A stretch of 64,000 nt of DNA from Ceratobasidium sp. AG-K (Eukaryota; Basidiomycota; Agaricomycetes; Cantharellales; Ceratobasidiaceae): the NCBI GenBank assembly GCA_037039685.1, contig JAWNGF010000001.1, positions 7,998,001 through 8,062,000 of the forward strand, in the 5' to 3' direction. The position numbers and the translations under genes were made by a program. Of the stretch, positions 44,842 through 56,397 are shown piece by piece; the first letter of the stretch is position 1, and each line of letters begins with the position of its first letter. The notes under the pieces were generated by a model. That model had not been told where the DNA came from and did not search any database. It worked only from the letters and a program-made list of their open reading frames with translations.

Positions 44842-46788
44842 ATGTCTCCTCATCCAGTTGCTGAATTTACCTCTCCTTCTACTTGGTCTTTTGTGAGTCC
44901 GTTCTAGGTTTATGACGCGGGATGGCCAAATGAACTGGTTACACGCTTAGATCGAAGACAAGTTTAGTCCTTTTGGCAAGGAGACACTCGCGAAAGTAGT
45001 CGACTTTGTGCAGGTAGGCAATGAGCTGAAGCAATAGACTGATTTAATAACGTGTTGTCCTCATAACGTAGAACGAATGTTTGCCTGGTACGCGATATTT
45101 CCTTTCCGGATGACCAGTAACTTACCGGTTTCGTAGCTGAAAAGATATTTTTGGCGCAAATTCCGACTGACCCCAAACTGCGATGGACTACTACACCGCC
45201 CATTATTGAAGAGCTCAAGGCCAAGGCCAAAGCTCGCGGCCTGTGGAATCTCTTCCTCAGCAAGGCTCACTATCCCGACGTTGGTGTGTCACTGACCAAC
45301 CTTGAGGTTCGTTCGTCTGGTAGCACTGCAACTCCTATAGTTTACTGAAGTTTGAATCTCTACATTTTTAGTATGCTGTCATGGCCGAGATTATGGGAAG
45401 GACGGTCACCTCGCCAGCGAGGCCATGAATTGCTCTGCGCCGGACACGGGCAACATGGGTATGTCTTGTTGCCGAGTAATTTCACGGGACTCATCATATC
45501 CACAGAGGTCTTTGCCCGTTACGGAACGCCCGAACAAAAGAAGAAATGGCTTGTGCCGCTTATGAACGGCGAGATTCGATCGGCCTTCAGCATGACGGAG
45601 CGATTCGGTAGGTCCCGCCTAATGATTCTGAAATTTAAGACCAACACGCGACGTAATCCATAGTTGCTTCATCGGACGCGACCAACATTCAAACATCGAT
45701 TCGCCGTGAGGGTGACGAGATTGTTATCAACGGACACAAATGGTTAGTATTCATGACATGGCATACTTTACACGACTAATACCCGCAATCAAAGGTGGAT
45801 TTCTGGTGCAGGTGACCACCGCACTCGCGTTCACCTCGTCATGGGCAAGTCGGATCCGACCAACCCTTCGCCGTACAACCAGCAGTCCATTGTAATTGTC
45901 CCTGCCGACGCCCCCGGCGTGCGCATTATACGCCCAATGCAAGTGTTCGGGTACGACGACGCGCCCGAGGGACACTGTGAAATCATTTACGAAAATGTGC
46001 GTGTGCCAGCGTCGAATATCATCGCCGGTTGGGGACGGGGCTTTGAAGTCATTCAAGGTCGACTTGGGTGGGTCCCGTCCATTCTGCTGCTGGGCCGAAC
46101 TCATAATTTGAACTTAGGCCTGGACGCATTCATCACTGCATGCGTTCCATCGGAATCGCGCAGCGAGCACTCGATTTAATGCTTGAGCGAGTAACCGATG
46201 AGAAAAAGAAGCCGTTTGGCAAGTTGTTGGCTGATCACGGAACTGTGGTCGCAAATATTGCCAAGTCCCGTGCTGAGATTGAGGGCGCGAGATTGTTGGT
46301 CTTGAGCGCAGCCTATCAGGTGAGGCTCACCGGCTCAACCGAAAGCCTCCTAACTAAGGATAGAAATAGATCGACCAGTTCAAGGCCAAGGGTGCACTAA
46401 AGGAGATTGGCATTGCTAAGGTGAGTTACATACATGGCGAGTTTGTCTCCAACTAACATTTTGTAGTTTGTCGTGCCGAGCATGGCCTTGCAAGTCGTTG
46501 ACCGTGCAATGCAAGTGCACGGTGCAGAGGGCATTTGCCAAGACACCCCTCTCGCCAAGTTCTGGGCTGGATTGCGCACCTTGCGCTATGCCGATGGCCC
46601 CGACGAGGTACGTTTCCGGGTTTACCGGAGCTCCGATCGTTAACTAACATTTGATCTTTAGGTTCACATGCAACAGATTGGCCAGCGTGAGCTGAAGCGT
46701 GTTCCGCGCGTCAAAGAATTGAGTGCCGTTGCCAGCCGCAAAGAGGAACAGCTCTGGAAAGCAGCTGGACTCAAGCCAAAGCTTTAAA
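44842..46788 (+). pseudogene. Acyl-CoA dehydrogenase (ACAD10/11-like), with an apparent one-base deletion
   Basis: Flavoprotein that introduces a trans-2 double bond into acyl-CoA; the fungal form resembles the ACAD11 dehydrogenase domain. The start at ATG 44842 gives MSPHPVAEFTSPSTWSF, joined to IEDKFSPFGKETLAKVVDFV. Landmarks follow: [128 protein letters not shown] and the C-terminal [20 protein letters not shown]. It ends at TAA 46786-46788. The exon 45372-45458 reads into TGA unless a base is added near 45405-45415. It has 87 nt where the next exon's phase needs 88. All else is conserved, so an assembly indel is likely. Confidence 0.82.
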
Positions 46789-46953
46789 ATATACTTGTGG
46801 GAATATCATACTGCAGCATCCACTGTACTATTAGCTTGAATGGAATGTCAAAACGTTCTTGTTACTCGGTTTTAGGTGCATGCCAAAGGACTTTAAACGC
46901 AGCATTCATGCTTCAAATCTAGCATCCAACACAACGCTACAACACGAGATGTG

Positions 46954-48962
46954 CTACATTGCGGGGGCAAGCCCATTTGACGACTGGACCAAAGCATCTC
47001 CAGCTGCCTCTTCTCTTCGCTTCTCCCTTTTCTTTTGACTCTGCGAGGCAAGTTCATTGGCAGCCCGCATCGCCTCTAGCTTTCTCTGCTCCTTCCGCTC
47101 CATCTCGGCTTGTATTCGTGCACTAGAATGCTCGACCCCCCGAATTCCATGCTCCAGGAACTCTTCCAGCTTTTTCGTCTCAGCCTCAATCATTGCCAAG
47201 TGCGCCGCCAACGAAAACTGCCGACTTTTTGGCGGCCGCTCCTCTACCAGCTGTCGCAACCACACCGGTGCGTCTCCATCCTCTACTACCACGTCCTCGA
47301 GTATCGATTCATTGGCAGGGAGAGCTCCAAGCGTGGGCACCACCCTAAGCACCATCTTGTACAACTCTATATCTTTCCGTTTTCGTCGAATCACCCTGCG
47401 AACGGTCCGTACAAGCCCTCGGAGGGTACGCATATGCGCCTTTTGATTCGCAAGGCCCCAGACTTTTGTGAACATCTCGTAGGTTACGGATACGCGTGGG
47501 ATATCAATCGGAGATTCGGTATATGCGGGTGAAAGGATGAGGTTTGTTGGAGGAGGGAGGTTTGATTGAGCTTCGAGCTCGGCAACTGCCGCATGTTCTC
47601 TTCGGACGCGAAGTCTTTCCCGTAGCTGCTGACGCAGGTTATAGTCGGCGACTCTGTCGAGTGTATAGCGAGAAGGAGGTAATGTTTACACAGATCAAAC
47701 TTTACCCGGTCGACTGTATGCTTGATCATAAACGAAAGCGTGGCGGTGTTGGGTGTTGCAGAGGGGACGTAACCTGCCAGCCAACTTCGGGGCGAGGTCG
47801 GTTGAGATGAGGTATTATCAGGCTCGTCGTCCTCCCAGGTATCGTACTGATAGCTGTCCCGGCGCGCGCTCGCAGGAAGTGGATTCGTAAGGGCCTCGAA
47901 TGCAGATACCATTTCCAGCGCTTTCCCAGACCTTCCGAGCATGTCAATCGTCGTGTTGAGCGTGTGAGTGCTAAATTTAGGCATTCGTCCAATGGGGAAT
48001 AATGAACCATTGACTGTCGTCGCTGTGGCCTGCATAGTCTGGATTCGCTCCACAAACTCGAGTGGGAGATGATCAGGCTGTGAGATGTCGACCCCATATC
48101 CGGTCTTGAGCATCGACAAGAACTTGTCAAGCTTGCCTGTAATTTTGAAAACACGACATGCGAGGTCGAGACACATGGGTGAGACTGGATCCGCCGACAG
48201 GTCTTGTTGCAACGCGAGGAGGTCGCCCATCACACGGTCTGCAATACCATAAGATTCGGCCTTGACAGCTCCCATATGGTCATCGTAAATATGCATTTTT
48301 TGTCTGCGGACCAGAGCCAGCAGGGTCAACGCAATAGTCCGTTCCGTCGGCTTGTGCCCGGACTTGATGATTTCCAGATAGACACCATATGCCGCTCGCT
48401 GATGACCCATGGCTGCCATTTGCTCCAAAACAAAATGGTAATCGGCCAAGGTTGGCTCGAACCCCTCTGCTCGCATTTGGAAGATGACTTCACGGAGACG
48501 AGCCTCTTGTCGAATAACGAACGGGTCTGGTTGTAAGCTGAAGTTCGGAAGTTTAATTGAAGTCGCGGGAACAACGACGCGGCGGAGTACGATCTGGTGC
48601 ATAGTTTGTGGCAGTGGGGTACGGAGAGGGTCGTTGACTAGTCGGAGGTAGGCTTCATAGATGGACTTCTTCTGTGAGTCAGAGCGCAGCAGCAAGAGTC
48701 GTAATTCTGCCGACTCGGGTGTATTGGGCCATTTCCATGAACGAGACGATAGCCGGTGGGTCGTATTAAAAAATCCAGTATTTTTACCGAACGACAAACG
48801 GGGAAAAGATGTTGAGCTGGTTGAAGGGGGAGGTATTTGGTCGGTCAAAGCGGTCGCGCTCATCGTACGAGCTGAGCTAGGTTTCGGGCCAAGCCTTGCC
48901 CGAGGCACGGCCGGTCGCTTCCCGAGTGCGCGAGCACATGTATTGAGGACTTGCTGTGACAT
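46954..48962 (-). CDS. Mitochondrial PPR-like (helical repeat) protein
   Basis: The start at ATG 48962 opens MSQQVLNTCARALGKRPAVP, a basic, presumably mitochondrial leader. The middle contains helical-repeat segments of pentatricopeptide type, such as LREVIFQMRAEGFEPTLADY, HFVLEQMAAMGHQRAAYGVY, LEIIKSGHKPTERTIALTLL and HTLNTTIDMLGRSGKALEMV. After KFDL, the frame continues either across a 38-nt intron (47654-47691) or a one-base indel. Downstream come VADYNLRQQLRERLRVRREH, SVTYEMFTKVWGLANQKAHM and charged, coiled-coil-like helices (RIQAEMERKEQRKLEAM), ending at TAG 46954-46956. Function is unknown; such proteins usually bind organelle RNA. A second, separate reading (47484 stop) would truncate it, but the downstream homologous-looking coding sequence argues against that. 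Confidence 0.7.
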
Positions 48963-49417
48963 TCTGATTACGCCGATAAGCACTGATACGTTTGTCTAGA
49001 ATTTACGAGGCGCACCAATTTTGTGTCCAAAACTTTCTAGCTTCTCATCAAATTAAATTGCACAGTCTAACGCCAAATCCTTGAATGGTTCGTGGTCAAA
49101 TTTTCATAGCATTGCCGATAGCTACCCTCTCACCAACAGAATAAATTACAATGCGTAGATCTCGCAGTTTGGAGTCGAGGGTGAGTTTAGGTGAGCCAAG
49201 CGCCTGGCGTCTAACACAGAAATTAAATGCTGACACCAAAAATTGAATTAATCAACGAAATAAAAAGCACAAACAACATGCATAAACCAAACAGGTAGCT
49301 AGGAACATCGCGCATACACTAAGACTACATTACTGGACATTTCAACCGATGTACAAACACGAACGACCATATCGTCTATGAATAGCATACAACATTTCCT
49401 TGAGAACTTTACTACTC
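48963..49417. other. Intergenic region between two minus-strand genes
   Basis: About 455 bp, AT-rich. It holds the upstream region of the PPR-like gene and the 3' region of the transcription factor. No gene seen. Confidence 0.45.
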
Positions 49418-52400
49418 TCAACCCAACGCGTCCGGCGCGTCAACCAAGGTGCCACTCATTGCCAGATCGAAGGGCACATCCGAGCCCGCCGAACCCTTGT
49501 AGTTTGACCACAGTGAGTCCATAATATCTCCAGAAGGTGCGGCTGACCCGGGCGCAAAGCTTGACAGGAAGCCTTCAAGCCCAGAGAACGGTAGACCAGA
49601 AACGTCGAATGGGTCTGCTGGAGGTGGTGTCGCGCCATTAGACCCAGGACTGTCGTAGATGCCGTAGTGCATCAAGTTTGTGAGCTCGCTTGGCGATGGA
49701 ACCATCCCGGTCCCGTCCGCGGCGGTGCGAGGCGTAGTCCATGAAGGACCCGCACTGAAGCCGTTCGCCTGATCGAACGAAGAGAAGATAGGAGAGCCAC
49801 TCATTCCTAGTCCGTCTCCCACGGAACCCGTGTGCATAAAGTCCATCGAGTGAAAGTCATTGACGGGGTCGAATGACGGGCTGGGTACGCTGAATAAGGG
49901 ACCGACGCTACCAGCGCGTACGGGAGCGGGCCGTGAGTCCCCGAACACATCGGAGGGACTAGCAAACGACTGGAGTTGTGACGGGTTGAAATTTTCAACA
50001 CTTGGACTGGGAGCCGCACTTCCGCTCAACACGCGCCGAGCGACAGGGTTAGACGGCTCCTCGCTAGTACTATCAGCGCGGGCGCGCTTCGAATTCGAGG
50101 CACTCATCGACCTTGATGCTGAAAATCACACGTGAACATCGTGGGCGCCCGTGGGAATGTAAGTGGAACATACCTAGATGACCACTGCGACTATTCATCC
50201 GCGAGACTCTGGTTTCAGAGAGTGACGCTGAACCTGCGCGGTGCGTATTGCGAGTGGCAGGGGAAGCATCGCGGGTCCTAGGTCGTGCAGCTGCGGCCGC
50301 GACTCTGCGTGTCCGAATATTCGCCATCGTTTCCTTGGCAGCCGCCTGCAAATCCTGCAATAGTTCCTTGCATCGTTTGGCACCAGGCCATGAGTCCTCC
50401 AGTGATGCTAGACAAGTGAGACATGCATCGACCTCGGCGAGCGCGGTCTGCGCGGCGCCCTCGTCGGTTGCATGCATCAAGCACAGGAGCACGATTACGG
50501 CCGCAGAGAATAGGTACTGGATGAAAAATGCGATGCTATGCGATCGAGGAATCACATCCTTGATCGATTGAGCGAGGAAGATACATGAACGAGCGGCTCC
50601 AACAGCCTTGCCGACCGAGTGAGAGGAAGGGTTCCAGCTCAGGCGAACATTGCGACGGGTAGGCAAAAAGTTTCGGTGAAGGGTGATAAGGATGGCGTAA
50701 TAGGTGCTACAGAGAATCGCTCCGAGAGAGACTTGTTGAGGAGTGGAAGGATGGCTTTTGAATGCATCGGGGAGTTCTTCACACCACGCATTTAGCTGGG
50801 CGTCCAGCCGATCCACCGTTGATTGTAATTCGACAAGCTTCTCAGCCCTCAAACGACCTTTGCATTTGTCCAACGCATATACCGACCGGAGAACTTTGCC
50901 GGCAATTTTGTAGAGGGTCGTGAGAGCGATGAACCCATACATGAGTGATGGCGACGATCGGTCGACTGGTTTCCGAGCGAAGAAGTCCCGGAGCGCCTCG
51001 TCGTCTAGTGGAACAGGTAGTTCGACGTCGCAATCGGCATCGTCAATACCGACAGGCCTTCCGAGTGCTACAGCAAGCATACTATACACTATGATTAAGC
51101 CACTGGATCATCCGCGCCCGACCAGAACTCACCGGTCCAGCCCATAAACGCACCACCATGCCCGTCGCCTAGTTTCTTTGTCAATTGGTGTGAGGTGAAG
51201 TGTTCGGGGAGATCGCTGCGGAGTGATATCAGTTGTAAGCTCATGTGATGTCATGGCGCAACCAAGTTCGCCAACGTAGTGAATGCACCCACATGTAAGC
51301 CTAAATCCTGGCCAGTTCGCACTGCCTGGCCGCATAGAAGCCAGGCCTGCGGAAGGCAGTTGATAGAAGCCAAAAATGACGACAGGAGTACGAATGTCTG
51401 GACATGTGCGAGCTGAGTCACCGTTTGGCCGATGTAGTGAAGCATCATCGAGCGCTCATAAAACACAAGCGCTGTCGGGCGGATGTCCTCATCAACCAAG
51501 TCCTCTGCACCAAATGGACGTGGCCGAATAATGCGAGGATCCACCAGAATTCGAGCCGCCACGGCAAAGACAGCAAAGACAAGCGACGTGAACCCGGGAT
51601 ATGAGTTGGCGCCATTGTCATCCATTAGTTTCTTGTAATTCATCATGAACGACAGTTTGTCGATGCATGGCAGGGTATGATGAAATTTCTCAAAATAGGC
51701 ATCCACCTTTATAGCAATGATATGTCATATGCCTTATCTTCCCAGAAAAAAACAACATACCAGCTTATCGGCCAAATCACGTTCGGGATATTCGACCTCC
51801 TCAGCACTAGGGAGAGCGGAAAGCTTCCCTGGAATAACGCTTGGTGGGAAGTAGAGCACATTCTGCCTCGGAGTCTTGGAGGCAGGCGGCGGAGTGGCAC
51901 CCGGATCGGCCGACATACTGTGGAATGCCTCGATGAGGCTCATCGTAGAGCTGCCGCCAATCCAACGGAGTTGGCCATGGCCGTCCAGCGCCAGTTGACC
52001 GAATTGGTCGGCAACATTCTCTTCATCATCCTCCTTCTTGATACGCGGAACCGAGGCCTCGAACAGCTCGTCCTCTGTGCTCAGCGTGTCGGACTCGGGT
52101 GAGCCAGGGACGGAACCGGCTGCAGATCGCGGACGTGGAGGCACTGTTGGCGATACGACTACGGATGCACCGCTATTGGCCGGAGCAGTCGTGGATGCTG
52201 GCCGCGAAATAGCATCAGGCTGGGAGGCAGCATCGATCACAACGCCATTATTACCGAGCAAGCTCTCCATATGGAGTAATCTTGCTTCGAGCTCTTGCAC
52301 ATAACTAGCGATAAGAAAATGAGCTGCGGCCAGCGCTCGTGTAAGCATACTTACTGTCGACTAAGAGCTGCTCTGTCCTTGGTCTGGATCCAGGTACAAG

Positions 52401-52645
52401 TATTTCCGGTCAAGGAGCATTGAGAACACGTCGGTTCACGTCCATCGCACTTGATCTTCTTGCGCCTATCCGGTGACGATAGGACGGTATGAGAGCTGAT
52501 TCCGGTGGTGACAGTGGCAAACTCACCTGCATCCCTCGCACGCTCGCCATACGCGGCGGCGTTGCAGCTGAACGGGCTTGAGGCCGAGGTCTGGAGGTGT
52601 GCTTTCGTGGTCGATACGTTGTTTCTTCGAAGATGGGACGGTCAT
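49418..52645 (-). CDS. Zn2Cys6 transcription factor with fungal-specific middle homology domain
   Basis: Predicted DNA-binding regulator. The start used, ATG 52645, gives MTVPSSKKQRIDHESTPPDL; another in-frame ATG lies at 52738. The binuclear zinc cluster reads RVWRACEGCRR, then KKIKCDGREPTCSQCSLTGN and TC, interrupted by an intron. A linker and short dimerisation coil (YVQELEARLLHMESLL) follow. The middle homology region holds DAYFEKFHHTLPCIDKLSFM, RSMMLHYIGQTVTQLAHVQT, AWLLCGQAVRTGQDLGLH, RRRAWWCVYGLDR and MLAVALGRPVGIDDADCDVE. The C terminus is Ser/Pro-rich and acidic, ending DLAMSGTLVDAPDALG at TGA 49418-49420, probably an activation domain. About 970 residues. A CCAAT box (ATTGG at 52752-52756) lies 107 bp upstream. 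Targets cannot be inferred. Confidence 0.87.
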
Positions 52646-54434
52646 ATCTGAGTGGTGGTAGAAGAGTGGGGGTTGTGGAGGAAGGGGGAGAGGATGAGGG
52701 CTATACAAGCGGTAGTGATTTGTAAAAGGTTGGTCCATAACCCCGCAATCTATTGGGGCGCGTGGTATGTGCTCAGGGGGAGTCAGCTGATATGCGACGT
52801 AACAAAAGACACGACGCCGAATAAGAAAAAGACAATCCACGGAGCGGCTAAACGAGGCCTTGTTCTTGAGACAAGAGAGGGAATCATTCACATGGTCACC
52901 CAGACCGCCCATGTTATACGTTCAACATCCCCCAGCATCTCGACTGACAGTTCAAGCATTCCCCGCACAACAACTATTCCGACTGCTATTCGCTCACATG
53001 AGCCCCGGTCTGTAGAGCCTCAATCTCGTTGTATCGGCATAATTTAGAATGCTGTAGAATTTATTTCTGCTTACCGGCGGCGGTTGCCTTCCAAGGAAGG
53101 CGGGTTCGTGTGACATTTAGTCCCCGATCTAGACTAACCCTGAACTTTATCCAATTCGACGATTGATTTATTGCTCTGTAACTCACCGTCATCGACGAGG
53201 CCTTGCAGGCTCTAAACGCTCTAATCTCGCCAAACTTTTTCACCATTCGCAAGCGACGGACTGATAGGCGGCTGCCCGTCTGTCTAGCCGTTACCGCTCA
53301 CTGGCTACTCGACACTGTGTTCATTCTTTGTCCCTGTTCTCACCACATGACACCATGAGAAGGATCACGTCGGCACGAAACCCCATGATGGCGGCCGCCT
53401 TGGTTCCATAATCGCCATGCGTACAGGTGCACCGCGCACAACTAAACAGAACCCTCTTAGCGATCGAACGGAGGCGATATTATATATCTGACACATTGTT
53501 GATCTATGGATCAATCGACTCGCTCGTGATTTGCCACTTTCTCGGTCAGAACCAACGCTGGAACTTCCACATGGTCAAGTGTAGTTTAGAACACATGACA
53601 GGCCTTGAATGAAAATTTACGATTTCTGAAAATTTTCTGCGACCGCGAGGAAAGTCTTGATATTTTGTTCCAGCTGAAAGTCACATCACCACCAAACACC
53701 TTCCAAGAAGCTGCAGCACTTATCTGGATCGAACTTAATATTACCACCCTGGCCGCCAAGTATACAAGAAGGTCTAGCCATGCTGGCTCATGCAGTCTCG
53801 ATGCTTCGGTATTGGGGCAAATATGTTTGCGGTGGCTTGGTGACAGTATCGGCGGCAAGTTGCCTGTATGCGCATCAGCGCTAAATTTACGACAAGTCGC
53901 CCATTGTCAAAGGTTATTTATACGCCCACATCACCCGCCTTTCATCAGGAATAGGTGGTTCCATGGGGTCGAACCCGGCTTGCCCCGACGCCCCTCTGGA
54001 ATGAACACGACTGGCGGCAACCAACTAGGACAGCCTCCAGGTCGAGTCGCCGACTCCAGCATCGAATCATCTATAGATTCAACAGGCCCCGAGATGACGA
54101 CTCATACTCGCGTTTATCATAAGCTTGCATTGAATCATACTGAGCTTGTGTCTCCACACACAGAAGACCACATCTCAAGGCAAGCGCAGCACGTCATTAC
54201 ACGGCCAGACGGTCGAGTTTGGTGAGCGCCCGGCATGGCGAGTTCGGCCCACCTCGGAATGGTACATCTGTGGACACCGGATTGCCTGGCCGAAGTGCGG
54301 CAGTTCGGGGCGGAGGTTTCTAGTGCAATGCGGATGGTAAAGTGCTTGACATTTTATGTAACATGTCAACCAGTGTGTATTTTAATCTAGAATACTTCAG
54401 AAGGCAGCGCACAAGCAGCCATTTAGCCAGAAAT
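52646..54434. other. Gap of about 1.8 kb, no gene confirmed
   Basis: The largest gap of the window. It holds a CCAAT box (52752-52756, for the minus-strand regulator), the regulator's promoter and an uninterrupted plus-strand frame at 53605-54225 (206 codons) without a recognised domain. GGGTCGAACCC-like sequence near 53965-53985 resembles a tRNA T-arm by chance, but no anticodon stem or acceptor stem was found. Confidence 0.45.
52752..52756 (-). promoter_or_regulatory. CCAAT box upstream of the Zn2Cys6 gene
   Basis: ATTGG on the plus strand, reading CCAAT in the direction of the minus-strand gene, about 107 bp before the chosen ATG (52645). Its position argues for the downstream ATG as the start, because transcription probably begins between the box and 52645. 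Confidence 0.3.
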
Positions 54435-55640
54435 TTACCACTTTTCATGAGCGGGACGAACTACAGACACCAAGGTCAAATTGGGGCTGGTAGCTAATCG
54501 GGACAAACACTTACGGTCAAGTTCAAATGTCCAAGCGCTCCTGTCTTGATGAGCAAGATAGACGTAACTCTGTCAAACCAAATCAAGCCATGTTATCAAT
54601 CAGGATTCTTGGCTTGCACTCACCGCTGCAATGCTCGCAGGGTCAAGTCGTTTGTCCTCATCAGTCAGAATTGACTTGTCCGACGCAAGTTTCTCCAACC
54701 GACCATTCAAAATGGGACCGTCGATAATTACATTTGAAATCTATAATAACTCATTAGACGAGCGAGCAGCCAAATTGAATACCCACGTGGATATTTTGAG
54801 GCCCAAACTCCTTGTTCAGCGACTGAGCCAACGCACGCTCTCCATGTTTCCCCGCAGAAAAGGCAGCAGTCGTGATGTTACCACGCCAAGCTGCAGTTGC
54901 GGATGTGAAAATGAGCGCGCCTCGTTTGCCGTGCTTGTTCAGTCTGATCTCAGTTTCAGCTGCGCACCGGGCATAATGACTTATAGGCTAGGCTTACTCG
55001 AGGTCTTTGAATGCGAGAATAGACTCTCTTGCAAACGCAAAGGCCGAAACGATATTAGTCTCTTCGGCCCGAATATGTAAATCGACCACTGGGTACTTCC
55101 GTTGTTACTCACGAACGCTATCTTGAACGATTTCTTCGGTCAATTCTAGAAACGGCTTTCGGACGTTGGAGGCGACGTTCCAGACTGTCACCCGGATTTC
55201 ACCGTTCGGACGCCATTTTTTGACTTCTTCGAATGCCCCGTGTATGTTTGAATAGGAATAGGCGGCCACCGGAAATGCGGAAACCTTGTGGCACGCCGCG
55301 AGGTCAGTTGACTTTGCCTAAACTCGTCGAGTCCAGTTACGCACATCACCCCCTTGAGTCTGGATTTCGTTGGCAATGTTCTTCAGATGTTCTGGGTTGC
55401 GAGCGATTAGTGCCACAGAATACCCAACTTTTGCGAATGCGCGACTGGAAGAATCTGCGAGTGAGTAATACAACTATATCAAGTATGCGAGGCGCGGTAA
55501 CGTACGCGGCAGCTGCGCCAGTTCCTATAAAACGCCACAAGGGTACGACGAGCCATAAGGACTAGCGCGCGGGAAGTTGAACAATGCTTACCCGTCCCGT
55601 TGCCGACCCCAGCAACTACGAACACAGGTTGAGGCGACAT
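54435..55640 (-). CDS. Atypical short-chain dehydrogenase, copy A of a tandem pair
   Basis: NAD(P)-binding Rossmann protein of unknown substrate. The start at ATG 55640 gives MSPQPVFVVAGVGNGT, the glycine-rich cofactor loop (GVGNGTG). SRAFAKVGYSVALIARNPEH is the cofactor-binding beta-alpha-beta. Then come IRVTVWNVASNVRKPFLELT, AFAFARESILAFKDLE, GALIFTSATAAWRGNITTAA, FSAGKHGERALAQSLNKEFG, IHVDISNVIIDGPIL-like sequence and DEDKRLDPASIAA. SYVYLAHQDRSAWTFELDLR closes the fold, ending PAHEKW at TAA 54435-54437. The usual catalytic Tyr of the YxxxK motif is Phe here (FSAGK). Copy B at 56398-57556 is a clear paralogue sharing the exon plan. Activity is uncertain. Confidence 0.85.
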
Positions 55641-56397
55641 TATCCGATAATCCAATGCTCCTTGAGCCAGGTTTCAGATTACTTATACTCGAATGGCTCG
55701 GTCAAGGATGCCCCGAGTGTAATAGAAATGACAAAGCCTCGGACGAAAGGTAGGTCAACTGACCACATAGTTATAGAGGTGAATAACTTTATTAGTGACG
55801 TCTTTTGTCGCAACCAAATGCTCATTGGATAGTGGGGTTGTGGTCGCGGCAACCAGGTGCAAGAGCGAGCCGGACAGCCGGGCATGTGAATATTCGTTGT
55901 TGGATAAGTAACATGTGGCCACCCAAATGGCCACCCACTTGCCACCACCGCAATCAGAATCACGATCTCAACCAGGACAATTCTTCCGCTCAACAAACGT
56001 GTCCGTTTCATACTGTAGTACCCTGCTCTCGGAATGCTTATGCCGGTTGTCCTCTTGGTCCTTGATGATTTCGACGACTTGGCTTCCACTCCCTAATCTG
56101 CTGCATGACAACATATCCCAGAGATGGCATGACACCCGGTGAGTGTCCGATCTCGAAGACAACCCGGTGCACATTACCGGTGTGAAGTGTGCGAGTGCGC
56201 CATAGATAACAACCCTTCTGTTCTCGACCTTCGTTCCTCACGGCAGCAATTGCAAGATGTGCGGACTTACTTCACGGCATTCAACCCCAAATTATGTCAA
56301 CAAACTTTATTTGAAACAATACATTTGCACCTTCGTTTAGGTCAACATTACTACATTCCCTTAATTTGTAGTTCGCGTAACCCAGCAATCTATGCCT
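55641..56397. other. Gap between the two SDR copies
   Basis: About 757 bp. A minus-strand frame at 55679-56089 stays open but begins with GTG. It holds a hydrophobic segment, RIVLVEIVILIAVVASGWPF, that could be a membrane helix. No splice-supported start or domain was found, so it is not called as a gene. Promoter of copy A and 3' region of copy B are expected here. Confidence 0.4.

Noticed and set aside
53965..53985. GGGTCGAACCC, similar to a tRNA T-arm
   Set aside because: No matching acceptor, D or anticodon stem in the surrounding 80 bases.
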